Source of the DNA: Oscillospiraceae bacterium
GTDB lineage: Bacteria > Bacillota > Clostridia > Oscillospirales > Oscillospiraceae
Direction: 5' to 3'
Length of the DNA stretch: 64,000 nucleotides
Assembly (NCBI GenBank): GCA_910575695.1
Contig: CAJTGJ010000006.1
Span: forward strand, 1 to 64,000
Shown here: piece after piece, positions 22,878 through 31,423 of the stretch
Layout of the letters: every line of letters starts with the position of its first letter
Numbering within the stretch: position 1 is the stretch's first letter
The notes under the pieces: generated by a model
Databases searched by the model: none
Told to the model about the DNA's origin: nothing
What the model saw: only the letters and a program-made list of their open reading frames with translations
Made by a program: the position numbers and the translations under genes

Positions 22878-23515
22878 CGGTATGGAAGGTCCTGCTGATT
22901 GTGCTGGCTGCGCTGTGGCTGATTTCCCTGGTCCGGGTGGGCGCCCGGGTGCGGTATGGGGAGGAGGGGCTGTTCCTGCTCTGGCTGCTGGGGCCGTTCA
23001 AGCTCCAGCTTTTTCCAGCTGAGGAGGAGACCGAAGAGAAACGGGAGCCGGAGAAAAAACGGAAAAAGGAAAAGCCTCCCAAAGAGGAGAAGCACAAAAA
23101 GAAGCCTGATCAGGACCGTCCCGGCGCTCTGTCCCGGCTGATGCAGCTTTTGCCGGTGGTGGGACAGGCCTGCGGGGCGCTGAAACGGAAGATCCGCATT
23201 GACGAGCTGAAGCTGAAGCTGATCTGGGGCGGCAGCGACCCCGCCGCCATTGCCCTGGGCTATGGACAGGCCAATGCGGTTTTAGGTATGCTTTGGCCCG
23301 TTTTTGATAATAATTTTAAGGTGATGCGCTCTGATTTTCAGATCGGCATGGACTACGGGCGTACCCGTCCGGCGGTGGAGCTGGAGGTTGCCGCCACCTT
23401 TACTGTGGGCCAAATCACTGCCCTGAGCGTACACTATGGTGTAAAAACGCTGATTACGTGGGTCAAAAGCGGGAGGACCGCCGGAAAAAGACAGGAGGCA
23501 ATGAGTCATGAGTGA
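22874..23515 (+). CDS. DUF2953 protein (YtfI-like)
   Basis: A 213-residue protein. One N-terminal membrane segment (VLLIVLAALWLISLVRVGA) leads to a very charged Glu/Lys stretch (about residues 50-80). The conserved C-terminal half contains IRIDELKLKLIWGGSDPAAI, ALGYGQANAVLG and RPAVELEVAATFTVGQI. In Bacillus the same family (YtfI) sits directly before ytfJ/gerW, as here, which suggests a shared sporulation or germination role (inference). The ATG overlaps the scpB stop. Confidence 0.85.
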   Translation: MTVWKVLLIVLAALWLISLVRVGARVRYGEEGLFLLWLLGPFKLQLFPAEEETEEKREPEKKRKKEKPPKEEKHKKKPDQDRPGALSRLMQLLPVVGQACGALKRKIRIDELKLKLIWGGSDPAAIALGYGQANAVLGMLWPVFDNNFKVMRSDFQIGMDYGRTRPAVELEVAATFTVGQITALSVHYGVKTLITWVKSGRTAGKRQEAMSHE

Positions 23516-23915
23516 AAACAACCACCCCATCAACGAAGTGCTGCAAACGACCATGAACAAGATCCGGGAGATGGTGGACGCCAACACCGTGGTGGGCCAG
23601 CCCATCACCACCCAGGACGGAGTGACCCTGATCCCGGTTTCCAGGCTGTCCTTCGGCTTTGCCACCGGCGGCTCCGACTTTGGCAAGACACAGAATGTAG
23701 CCAAGAATTTTGGCGGCGGCGCGGGGGCCGGGGTCAATGTGATCCCCGTAGCCTTTCTGGTGGTGAAGGACGGCTCTGTCCGGCTGCTGCCTGTGGCGCC
23801 CCCGCCGGGGGACACTGTCAGCCGGGTTGTGGACCTGGTGCCCGAGATGTTTGAGAAGGTCACCGGCTATATGGATAAAAAGGGCGCCGGGGGGAGCGAG
23901 GAGGAGAACCTGTAA
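23508..23915 (+). CDS. gerW: GerW-family sporulation protein (YtfJ)
   Basis: A 135-residue protein matching GerW/YtfJ, needed for normal spore germination in Bacillus. Seen: NANTVVGQPI-like DANTVVGQPITTQDGVTLIP, VSRLSFGFATGGSDFG, then a Gly-rich GGGAGAGVNVIPVAFLVV. Length and blocks match the family. Eight-base overlap with the DUF2953 gene indicates coupling. AGGAGG lies nine bases upstream. Confidence 0.93.
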   Translation: MSENNHPINEVLQTTMNKIREMVDANTVVGQPITTQDGVTLIPVSRLSFGFATGGSDFGKTQNVAKNFGGGAGAGVNVIPVAFLVVKDGSVRLLPVAPPPGDTVSRVVDLVPEMFEKVTGYMDKKGAGGSEEENL

Positions 23916-23955
23916 CCTCCCGGGCTGGATAAGGCCGGGGCTTCAAGGCCATACT

Positions 23956-23990
23956 ACTCCCATCTGATGATTCGGATGGGAGTGACCTTT
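23956..23990 (+). promoter_or_regulatory. Hairpin overlapping the carboxypeptidase ribosome site
   Basis: ACTCCCATC (23956-23964) pairs perfectly with GATGGGAGT (23975-23983), then GACCTTTT. The right arm contains the only plausible ribosome site (GGGAGTGA) for the GTG start at 23992. It could be a weak terminator after gerW or a translation block. Confidence 0.5.
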
Positions 23991-23991
23991 T

Positions 23992-25119
23992 GTGAGAAAA
24001 ATGACCGCGGCGGCAGCGTTTCTGCTGGCGCTCACCCTGCTGTGTCCCCCTGCCCGGGCGCTGGGCACCAACGCCGCCAGCGCCATTTTGATGGACGCCG
24101 AGAGCGGCCGGGTGCTTTACGAGTACGATGCACATAAGCCCCGGCTGATTGCCAGCACCACCAAGCTGATGACTGCCCTGGTGGCAGTGGAACAGACGGA
24201 CGATTTGGATGAGGTGGTGACGGTCAAAGGGGAATGGCTGGGCAGCGAGGGTTCGTCCATCTACCTCAAGGCCGGGGAAGAGATCACCCTGAGGGCGCTG
24301 CTGTACGGCCTGCTGCTCCAGTCGGGGAACGACGCCGCCATGGTCATTGCCTGCCATGTCGCGGGCAGCGAGGCGGACTTCGTTGCCCTGATGAACGAAA
24401 AGGCGGCGGCGCTGGGGATGAAAAACAGCTCCTTCGCCAACCCCAGCGGACTGAACGATGACGATCACTACTCCGCCGCATACGATATGGCCCTGCTGGC
24501 CCAGGCTTGTCTGGCCAACGGAACAGTGGCGGAGATCTGCGCCACCCAGTCCATTACCGTGGGTACCCGCACCTTTGTCAACCACAACAAGCTGCTCCGC
24601 CGCTACGAGGGCTGTGTGGGGATGAAAACCGGGTTTACGGAAAAGGCGGGGCGGACGCTGGTATCCGCCGCCACCCGGGACGGGCAGACGCTGATCTGCG
24701 TCACCCTCAACGACGGGGACGACTGGAACGACCATACAAAGCTGCTGGACTACGGCTTTGCCACCTTTCCCCGGCAGGTGCTGTGCAGACAGGGCGAGGT
24801 GCTGGGTTCGGTGGCGGTGGAGGGCAGTCTGATTCCCACCATGCCGGTGGTGACCCAAGGGGAGCTGGGATATCCCCTCACCGAGGCGGAGAAGGCGGTG
24901 ATGGAGGCAGAGATTCTGCAAAGCGCCTCGGCCCCCATAGCTCCCGGCGTGCAGTTGGGGGAGCTTCGGTGGCGGTTGAACGGCAAGGTGATTGCCCAGA
25001 TGCCTCTGGTGAGCCAGAGCGGCGCGGGGCTGGACGTCCGCCAGCCTCTGACTTTGTGGGAGAAGGTGCGGACGCTGTTCGGTGGGGAGGCGGATGTGTT
25101 TTCCCCGGTTTTGAATTGA
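23992..25119 (+). CDS. D-alanyl-D-alanine carboxypeptidase (S11, DacB/DacF type)
   Basis: A 375-residue low-molecular-weight penicillin-binding protein. A signal peptide (TAAAAFLLALTLLCPPARA) leads to the catalytic SxxK (STTK), SxN (SGN in LLLQSGNDAAM) and KTG (GMKTGFTEKAG) motifs. The C-terminal 100 residues form the PBP5-like beta domain. Start is a GTG at 23992. In Bacillus dacB-spmA-spmB-rluB is a mother-cell operon for cortex cross-linking; here the carboxypeptidase directly precedes rluB and spmAB are absent, which hints at a DacB-like sporulation role, though a vegetative role cannot be excluded. Confidence 0.93.
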   Translation: MRKMTAAAAFLLALTLLCPPARALGTNAASAILMDAESGRVLYEYDAHKPRLIASTTKLMTALVAVEQTDDLDEVVTVKGEWLGSEGSSIYLKAGEEITLRALLYGLLLQSGNDAAMVIACHVAGSEADFVALMNEKAAALGMKNSSFANPSGLNDDDHYSAAYDMALLAQACLANGTVAEICATQSITVGTRTFVNHNKLLRRYEGCVGMKTGFTEKAGRTLVSAATRDGQTLICVTLNDGDDWNDHTKLLDYGFATFPRQVLCRQGEVLGSVAVEGSLIPTMPVVTQGELGYPLTEAEKAVMEAEILQSASAPIAPGVQLGELRWRLNGKVIAQMPLVSQSGAGLDVRQPLTLWEKVRTLFGGEADVFSPVLN

Positions 25120-25137
25120 GAGAGAGGAGCGGCGGCG

Positions 25138-25830
25138 GTGGAAGAACGGCTGCAAAAGTTGCTGTCGGCGGCGGGAGTTTGCTCCCGCCGTCAGGCAGAG
25201 GCGTACATTTTGGCCGGGCGGGTAACCGTCAACGGCTGTCAGGCCGGACTTGGGGACAAGGCCGACCCAGCCCGGGACCGGATCGAGGTGGATGGTGTGA
25301 GGCTGTCCGCAGCCCGGAGCCATACTTATATTATGCTGAACAAGCCCCGGGGCTATGTAACCACCCTGTCCGATGAGAGAGGGCGGAAAACGGTGGCCCA
25401 GCTGGTGGCGGACTGCCCCGCCCGGGTGTGGCCGGTGGGGCGGCTGGACATGGATTCCGAGGGGTTATTGCTGCTCACTGACGACGGCGGGCTGACCCAG
25501 CGGCTGACCCATCCCTCCCACGCGGTGGAGAAGGAGTACCATGTCCAGGTGCTGGGGGATGTGGGCCGGGCCCTGCCCATCCTGTCCGCCCCCATATTTG
25601 ACGATGGGGATGAGCTCACCGCCGACCGGGTGGAGCGCACCGGGGCCCATACCCTCACGGTGGTGATCCACCAGGGGAAAAAACGGCAGGTGCGCCGGAT
25701 GTGCGCAGCGGCAGGGCTGAGGGTGGAGCGCCTGCGCCGTGTGCGGGAGGGGGAACTGCCGCTGGGCGGGCTGAAGCCGGGCCGGTGGCGTTTTCTGACT
25801 GTGGAGGAACAGGCGGTTTTGCAAGTTTGA
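25138..25830 (+). CDS. 23S rRNA pseudouridine synthase (RluB/RsuA family)
   Basis: A 230-residue enzyme. An S4 RNA-binding domain (LQKLLSAAGVCSRRQAEAYI, about 1-60) is followed by the RsuA-type catalytic domain with VGRLDMDSEGLLLLTDDG (catalytic Asp) and HQGKKRQVRRMCAAAGL. It isomerises a uridine in rRNA, in the RluB branch near U2605 of 23S rRNA. GTG start eight bases after AGGAG. Position after a dacB-like gene supports RluB. Confidence 0.93.
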   Translation: MEERLQKLLSAAGVCSRRQAEAYILAGRVTVNGCQAGLGDKADPARDRIEVDGVRLSAARSHTYIMLNKPRGYVTTLSDERGRKTVAQLVADCPARVWPVGRLDMDSEGLLLLTDDGGLTQRLTHPSHAVEKEYHVQVLGDVGRALPILSAPIFDDGDELTADRVERTGAHTLTVVIHQGKKRQVRRMCAAAGLRVERLRRVREGELPLGGLKPGRWRFLTVEEQAVLQV

Positions 25831-25852
25831 CATAGAAATCGTGCAAAAACAC

Positions 25853-25881
25853 TTGCAATTTTCCAGAAAAAACGGTATGAT
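25853..25881 (+). promoter_or_regulatory. Sigma-A promoter of the RpiR-family gene
   Basis: TTGCAA (25853-25858), 17 bases, TATGAT (25876-25881). The 13-base string CTTGCAATTTTCC spanning the -35 also occurs at the deoC promoter (34102-34114). Confidence 0.6.
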
Positions 25882-25996
25882 ATTGTCCGCTGGCGAATCG
25901 CGTCGCGGTTCGCTTTCATTTGGGGCGTTTGCCCTGTATGCGGACAGGACCGGCCCGACAGGTATTTCCGCGCGAGAGTGGGGTAGGTTGATTGCT

Positions 25997-26872
25997 ATGA
26001 GCCGTGATATTCTGACTACCATCCAGAGCAGGATGGACAGCTTCTCCAAGGGTCAGAAGCTGATTGGACGCTACATTCTGGAAAATTATGACAAGGCCGC
26101 CTTTATGACGGCGGCGAAGCTGGGCCATACGGTGAACATCAGCGAATCCACTGTGGTGCGCTTTGCCGCCGAGCTTGGCTATGACGGCTATCCCGCCATG
26201 CAGAAGGCCATGCAGGAGATGATCCGGAACAAGCTGACCACGGTTCAGCGCATTGAGGTGTCCTACGACCGGCTGGGCACCCAGGATGTGCTGGACAAGG
26301 TGATGCAGTCGGACATTGAAAAGCTGCGGATGTCGCTGACGGAGCTGAGCCGGGCGGATTTTTCCGCCACGGTGGAGGCTATCGTGAGGGCCCGGCGCAT
26401 TTACATTTTGGGGGCGCGGTCGTCGTCGGCGCTGGCGGATTTCCTCACCTTCTACTTCAAGCTGATTTTCGACAACGTGTGCCAGGTGCAGGCCAGTCTG
26501 GCAAGTGATATGTTTGAGCAGCTGCTCCGGGTGGGGGAGGGCGATGTGGTCATTGGCATCAGCTTCCCCCGGTATTCCACCCGGTCGGTGCGGGCCCTGG
26601 AGTTTGCCCGGGACCAGGGGGCCACGGTGGTGGCCGTCACTGACAGCGAGATGTCGCCCCTGTACGACACCGCCCGGTACCGCCTGCTGGCCAAGAGCGA
26701 CATGGCCTCCTTCGCGGACTCGCTGGTGGCGCCGCTGTCGGTAATCAACGCGCTGATCGTGGCGGTGGGGCGGAAGAAGTCCGCAGAGGTCACCGCCACC
26801 TTTGAGAAGCTGGAGCGCATCTGGGATGAATATCAGGTCTATGAAAAGGTGGAATATGGCGCGCAGCAGTAA
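25997..26872 (+). CDS. MurR/RpiR-family transcriptional regulator
   Basis: A 291-residue regulator. The N-terminal HTH_6 domain (about 1-77) contains FMTAAKLGHTVNISESTVVR, FAAELGYDGYPAMQKAM. The C-terminal SIS domain (about 115-260) contains IYILGARSSSALADF, VVIGISFPRYSTRSVRAL and VVAVTDSEMSPL, and should bind a phosphorylated sugar. Start at the ATG at 25997; earlier in-frame codons would lie in the leader. The downstream oxidoreductase gene starts inside its 3' end, so no sugar-catabolic target is adjacent. The effector is unknown. Confidence 0.9.
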   Translation: MSRDILTTIQSRMDSFSKGQKLIGRYILENYDKAAFMTAAKLGHTVNISESTVVRFAAELGYDGYPAMQKAMQEMIRNKLTTVQRIEVSYDRLGTQDVLDKVMQSDIEKLRMSLTELSRADFSATVEAIVRARRIYILGARSSSALADFLTFYFKLIFDNVCQVQASLASDMFEQLLRVGEGDVVIGISFPRYSTRSVRALEFARDQGATVVAVTDSEMSPLYDTARYRLLAKSDMASFADSLVAPLSVINALIVAVGRKKSAEVTATFEKLERIWDEYQVYEKVEYGAQQ

Positions 26873-28106
26873 AATTATTGTGGCGGGGGGCGGCGCGGCC
26901 GGGATGATGGCCGCAGTCACCGCCGCCGGAGCCGGAGCGGAGGTGCTCCTGCTGGAGCCCAACGAAAAGGTGGGCCGGAAGCTGTACATCACCGGAAAAG
27001 GACGGTGCAACGTTACCAACAACTGCGCACGGGACGAGCTGTTGGCGTCGATTCCCCGGAACGGGCGCTTTTTGTACAGCGCGTTCAGCCGCTTCACACC
27101 TCAGGATGCCATGGCCTTTTTTGAAAAGCTGGGGGTGCCGCTGAAAACGGAGCGGGGGAACCGGGTGTTTCCCAAGTCGGACAAAGCGGCGGATATTGTG
27201 GACGCGCTGTTTTTTGAACTGAGGCGGCGGGGCGTGGAGCTGAGGCAGGACCGGGTGACTGGCCTGACGGTGGAGGACGGGGTGCTGTCTGGGGTCTCCA
27301 CGGAACATATGGGGGAGGTCCAAGGCTGTCAAGGGTTGATCCTTGCCACCGGTGGGGCATCCTATCCCCGCACTGGTTCCACCGGGGACGGCTATAAGCT
27401 GGCCCAGATGGCGGGGCACCGGATTGTACCCCTTCGGGGATCGCTGGTGCCGCTGGAGTCGGGGGATGCCTGCTGCGTCCGGCTGCAAGGCTTGTCCCTG
27501 CGGAATGTGGAGCTGCGGGTGAAGGACCAGAAGGGCAAAACCGTATTCCGGGAACAGGGGGAGCTGTTGTTCACTCATTTCGGGCTGTCCGGGCCGCTGG
27601 TGCTGTCCGCTTCCGCCCATATGGATTTCAACAAGAATCAATATACCGCCCACATTGACTTAAAGCCCGCTCTGGATGAGCAGAAGCTGGACGCGCGCCT
27701 GCTGAGGGACTTCACGGAGCGGGCCAACCAGGACTACGCCAATGCCCTGGGCGGGCTGGTCCCCCGGAGCATGGTGCCTGTGCTGGTACGGCGCACCGGT
27801 GTGGCCGGTGATACGAAGGTGCATGACATCCGCAAAGGACAGCGGCGCAGGCTGCTGGAGACACTGAAGGATTTCCGTATCCCCCTGTCCGGGCCGCGCC
27901 CGGTGGAGGAGGCGGTGGTTACCTCCGGCGGCGTGACCGTGGGGGAGGTCTGCCCCAGGACTATGGAGTCCAAAAAGGCGGCGAGGCTGTATTTTGCCGG
28001 GGAAGTGCTGGACGTGGATGCCTACACCGGCGGCTTCAACCTGCAAATTGCCTGGTCCACCGGCTATGCCGCGGGGCTTGCCGCAGCGGAGCGGGCATTA
28101 AATTGA
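26856..28106 (+). CDS. BaiN/HI0933-like FAD-dependent oxidoreductase
   Basis: A 416-residue flavoprotein. FAD-binding start IIVAGGGAAGMMAAVTAAGA, then VGRKLYITGKGRCNVTN, LATGGASYPRTGSTGDGYKLA and the C-terminal GEVLDVDAYTGGFNLQIAWS are hallmarks of this widespread family. Members include BaiN of bile-acid dehydroxylators, but most are conserved housekeeping proteins of unknown substrate; no other bai genes are present, so bile acid use should not be inferred. The start overlaps the regulator gene by 17 bases. cmk follows 19 bases later. Confidence 0.9.
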   Translation: MARSSKIIVAGGGAAGMMAAVTAAGAGAEVLLLEPNEKVGRKLYITGKGRCNVTNNCARDELLASIPRNGRFLYSAFSRFTPQDAMAFFEKLGVPLKTERGNRVFPKSDKAADIVDALFFELRRRGVELRQDRVTGLTVEDGVLSGVSTEHMGEVQGCQGLILATGGASYPRTGSTGDGYKLAQMAGHRIVPLRGSLVPLESGDACCVRLQGLSLRNVELRVKDQKGKTVFREQGELLFTHFGLSGPLVLSASAHMDFNKNQYTAHIDLKPALDEQKLDARLLRDFTERANQDYANALGGLVPRSMVPVLVRRTGVAGDTKVHDIRKGQRRRLLETLKDFRIPLSGPRPVEEAVVTSGGVTVGEVCPRTMESKKAARLYFAGEVLDVDAYTGGFNLQIAWSTGYAAGLAAAERALN

Positions 28107-28125
28107 TAGGAAAGGGCGTTTTCCC

Positions 28126-28824
28126 ATGAAATACCGCAGCGTTGCCATTGACGGGCCCTCCGGGGCAGGTAAATCTACGCTGGCCAAGCGGTTGGCCCAG
28201 GAGCTGGGCTTCCTCTATGTGGACACCGGGGCCATCTACCGCACGGTGGGGCTTGCGGTGCGCCGCCGGGGGATCGACCCGGTGGATGAGGCTGGGGTGG
28301 CGGCGCTGCTGCCGGAACTGTCCATCAGCATGAGGTATGGGGAGGACGGCTTGCAGCATATGTTCCTCAGTGGGGAGGACGTGACGGGGGCCATCCGGGA
28401 GAATGAGATTTCCGCGTATGCCTCTAAAGCGGCTTCCCTCCCGGCGGTGAGGGATTTTCTGCTGGAGATGCAGCGCCGGACGGCCCGGGAGCATGATGTG
28501 ATTATGGACGGCCGGGACATCGGGACGGTGGTGCTGCCCCAGGCGGATTTGAAGATTTTCCTCACCGCCGCGCCGGAAGCCAGGGCCCAGCGCCGTTACC
28601 GGGAGCTGCTGGCCCGAGGCCAGCAGGCGGATTTTGACCAGGTATTGGCGGAGGTAGTGGAACGCGACCGCCGGGACACAGAGCGGGAGACCGCCCCGCT
28701 GCGTCTGGCAGAGGACGCGGTGACCGCGGATACCACCGCGCTGGATCTGGAGGGGAGCTTTCAGCTTCTGCTGGGCCTGATCCGGGACCATCTCTTAATA
28801 AAGGAAGGGCAGGCTGATGAATAA
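28126..28824 (+). CDS. cmk: Cytidylate kinase
   Basis: A 232-residue CMP/dCMP kinase. P-loop GPSGAGKSTLAKRLAQELG, FLYVDTGAIYRTVGLAVRRR (nucleotide-monophosphate site), MDGRDIGTVVLPQA and the LID region are present. Overlaps plsC by eight bases. The cmk-plsC-ispH-S1 order is conserved in Clostridia. Confidence 0.97.
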   Translation: MKYRSVAIDGPSGAGKSTLAKRLAQELGFLYVDTGAIYRTVGLAVRRRGIDPVDEAGVAALLPELSISMRYGEDGLQHMFLSGEDVTGAIRENEISAYASKAASLPAVRDFLLEMQRRTAREHDVIMDGRDIGTVVLPQADLKIFLTAAPEARAQRRYRELLARGQQADFDQVLAEVVERDRRDTERETAPLRLAEDAVTADTTALDLEGSFQLLLGLIRDHLLIKEGQADE

Positions 28825-29410
28825 GGTATACGCGGTGCTCTACCCCCTGATATGGATTTACATGAAAATTCTCCACCCCTGGAAGGCGGTGGGGGTGGAG
28901 AACGTACCCGAGGGCTCGGCGCTGCTGTGCGGCAATCACAGCACCTTGGGCGATCCGCTGTATGTGGTGTGCTGTCTGGGCTGGCGAAGACAGGTCCACG
29001 TCATGGCAAAAGAGGAGGTCATGAAGTGGCCGGTGATCGGCTTCCTGCTGAAAAAGGCGGGGGTGTTCGGCGTCAAGCGTGGCAAGGCCGATGTGGCGGC
29101 GTTGAAGGAAGCCATGCGCATCCTCCGGGGCGGCGAGAAGCTGCTGATGTTCCCTGAGGGCACCCGGGTCAAGGATGAGGGGGCCTCCGAGGCCCGCACC
29201 GGCGCGGCGATGTTTGCCACCCGCACCGGCGCGCCGGTGGTACCCATCTACATACCGAAAAAGAAGCGGCGCTTCCGCAGGACCACCATCGTGTTCGGGG
29301 AGCCGTACCACCCGGAATTTGAGGGCCGCAAGCCCACCCCGGAAGATTATCAGCGCATTGCGGATGACCTGATGATGCGCATCCGGGCACTGAAGGAAAA
29401 AGCGGTATGA
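28817..29410 (+). CDS. plsC: 1-acyl-sn-glycerol-3-phosphate acyltransferase
   Basis: A 197-residue membrane-associated PlsC. The HX4D motif is in CGNHSTLGDPLY, the second motif is KRGKADVAALKEA-like and the third is FPEGTRVKD. It adds the second acyl chain to lysophosphatidic acid, downstream of PlsX/PlsY. The N-terminal hydrophobic stretch (YAVLYPLIWIYMKIL) attaches it to the membrane. Stop overlaps the next start (ATGA). Confidence 0.94.
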   Translation: MNKVYAVLYPLIWIYMKILHPWKAVGVENVPEGSALLCGNHSTLGDPLYVVCCLGWRRQVHVMAKEEVMKWPVIGFLLKKAGVFGVKRGKADVAALKEAMRILRGGEKLLMFPEGTRVKDEGASEARTGAAMFATRTGAPVVPIYIPKKKRRFRRTTIVFGEPYHPEFEGRKPTPEDYQRIADDLMMRIRALKEKAV

Positions 29411-31356
29411 AGGTACGGCTGGCAAAGACGGCGGGGTTCTGCTACGGGGTGCGACGGGCGGTGGATATGGCGGAGCAGGCGGCGTCTCAGGGACCTGTGT
29501 TCCTGCTGGGGCACATCACCCATAACGACCATGTGATCCGGCGGCTGGAGAATATGGGCGCGGTGACCATCGGCAGTCCGGAGGAGGCGCCTCGGGGAAG
29601 CACAGTACTGATCCGGGCCCACGGGGAGCCGGACGGGGTGTATGACGCGCTGGAAAATCGGGGGTGCAGGGTGCTGGACGCCACCTGCCCCAACGTCACC
29701 CGCATCCATGAGATCGTCCGGGAGGCGGAGGCCTGCGGACGCGTCCCTATCATTGTGGGCGAGGCCAATCATCCGGAAATCTTGGGCATCCTGGGATGTA
29801 CCAGAAGCGGGATGGTGGTATCCGACTGGGATGAATTGGAAATTCTCTTGGCGAAAAAGCCGGAATTGTACGCTCAGCCGCTGACATTTGTCTCCCAGAC
29901 CACGGCCATTGAGGCGGGCTGGAAAAAAACCGTGGAAAACGCAAAAAAAGTGTGTACAAACGCAGAATTTTTTGATACAATATGTGGTGCTACGTCCAGG
30001 CGTCAATCTGAAGCCCTGGAACTGGCTGCTCAATGCGGCGCCATGATCGTGATCGGCGACTCGAAAAGCTCCAACACCAGGAGGCTTGCCCAGCTGTGTG
30101 CCGGCAAATGTCCGGTGGTATTACAGACGGAGCGGGGGACAGGCATTGACCGGGAGCAGTTTCAATCGGTTGGTACGCTTGGGATCACTGCCGGCGCATC
30201 TACGCCGGAGTGGATAATAAAGGAGGTCAGCAACAAAATGAGCGATGAAATTATGGAGATTGAACAGTCCTTCGCAGAAATGCTGGAGGAGTCGTTCAAA
30301 ATTTTGAATACGGGGGATCGGGTCACTGGAACAGTCGCGGCCATCACGCCGACTGAGATTCAGGTGGAATTGGGCGTCAAGTACCCCGGCACCATCGCCC
30401 TGTCTGAGCTGAGCGATGATCCTGACGTCAAGGTGGAGGACATCGCCAAGGTGGGCGAGGAGATCGAAGCCATTGTCATGCTGGTCAGCGACCGCGACTG
30501 CGTGGTGAAGCTGTCCAAGAAGCGTCTGGACGCCGACAAGAACTGGGAGACCGTGGAGAACGCCGTGGAGAACAAGGATGTTCTGGAGGGTATCATTACC
30601 GAGGAGAACAAGGGCGGCCTGGTGGCCAGCGTCAAGGGCATCCGTGTGTTCATCCCCGCTTCCCAGTCCGGCAAGCCCCGTGGGGCCGACCTGTCCGAGA
30701 TGGTCAAGACCCGGGTGAAGCTGCGCATCACCGAGGTGAACCGCGCCCGCCGCCGGGTGGTAGGCTCCATCCGCGCCGTGACCGCCGAAGCTCGTGCCGC
30801 CGCCGCCGCCGAGATTTGGAACAACATCGAGGTGGGCAAGCGGTACAGCGGTACGGTCAAGAGCCTGACTTCTTACGGCGCTTTTGTGGATATCGGCGGT
30901 GTGGACGGCATGGTCCATATCTCTGAGCTGTCCTGGTCCCGGATCAAGAACCCCGCTGAGGTGGTTTCCGTGGGCGATGCCGTAGAGGTGTATGTTATCT
31001 CCTTTGACCCGGAGAAGAAGAAGATCTCCCTGGGCATGAAGGATCACAGCCAGGAACCCTGGGCCGTGTTCACTAGCAAGTACTCCGTGGGCGACGTGGC
31101 CCCCGTGCGCATTGTCAAGCTGATGACCTTCGGCGCGTTTGCCGAGATCGTCCCTGGCGTGGACGGCTTGATCCACATCTCCCAGATTGCCGATCACCGG
31201 GTGGAGAAGCCCGGCGACGTGCTCAGCGAGGGTGAGACTGTGGATGCCAAGATCATTGCCATCGACGAGGAGAACAAGAAGGTGTCTCTGTCCATCCGCG
31301 CCCTGCTGGAGGGTGCTCCCGAGGCTATCGAGGACGAGGCTGAGGACGCCGAGTGA
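29407..31356 (+). CDS. ispH: IspH (HMBPP reductase) fused to S1 RNA-binding domains
   Basis: A 649-residue fusion. Residues 1-280 are IspH/LytB, the last step of the non-mevalonate isoprenoid pathway. The three cluster cysteines are at about 12 (AGFCYGVRRAV), 94 (DATCPNVTR) and 193 (CGATSRRQ), all conserved, along with GEANHPEILGILG. After a short linker (about 280-300), residues 300-640 hold four S1-type repeats (TGTVAAITPTEIQVELGVKY, GTVKSLTSYGAFVDIGGVDG, VRIVKLMTFGAFAEIVPGVDG). This fusion is known in Clostridia and supplies their S1-like ribosomal protein. Whether it is cleaved is not visible. A terminator follows. Confidence 0.96.
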   Translation: MKVRLAKTAGFCYGVRRAVDMAEQAASQGPVFLLGHITHNDHVIRRLENMGAVTIGSPEEAPRGSTVLIRAHGEPDGVYDALENRGCRVLDATCPNVTRIHEIVREAEACGRVPIIVGEANHPEILGILGCTRSGMVVSDWDELEILLAKKPELYAQPLTFVSQTTAIEAGWKKTVENAKKVCTNAEFFDTICGATSRRQSEALELAAQCGAMIVIGDSKSSNTRRLAQLCAGKCPVVLQTERGTGIDREQFQSVGTLGITAGASTPEWIIKEVSNKMSDEIMEIEQSFAEMLEESFKILNTGDRVTGTVAAITPTEIQVELGVKYPGTIALSELSDDPDVKVEDIAKVGEEIEAIVMLVSDRDCVVKLSKKRLDADKNWETVENAVENKDVLEGIITEENKGGLVASVKGIRVFIPASQSGKPRGADLSEMVKTRVKLRITEVNRARRRVVGSIRAVTAEARAAAAAEIWNNIEVGKRYSGTVKSLTSYGAFVDIGGVDGMVHISELSWSRIKNPAEVVSVGDAVEVYVISFDPEKKKISLGMKDHSQEPWAVFTSKYSVGDVAPVRIVKLMTFGAFAEIVPGVDGLIHISQIADHRVEKPGDVLSEGETVDAKIIAIDEENKKVSLSIRALLEGAPEAIEDEAEDAE

Positions 31357-31375
31357 TCCGAAACACAACAGGTAA

Positions 31376-31405
31376 GGGCTGCCGCATTTGCGGCAGTCCT
31401 TTTTC
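31376..31405 (+). terminator. Terminator after ispH-S1
   Basis: CTGCCGC-ATTT-GCGGCAG followed by TCCTTTTTC. Confidence 0.85.
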
Positions 31406-31423
31406 TGAAAGAGGATGATAGCT

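Noticed and set aside
26856-28106. Bile-acid dehydroxylation gene (baiN)
   Set aside because: The family is broad and conserved in organisms without bile-acid metabolism; no other bai genes are present.
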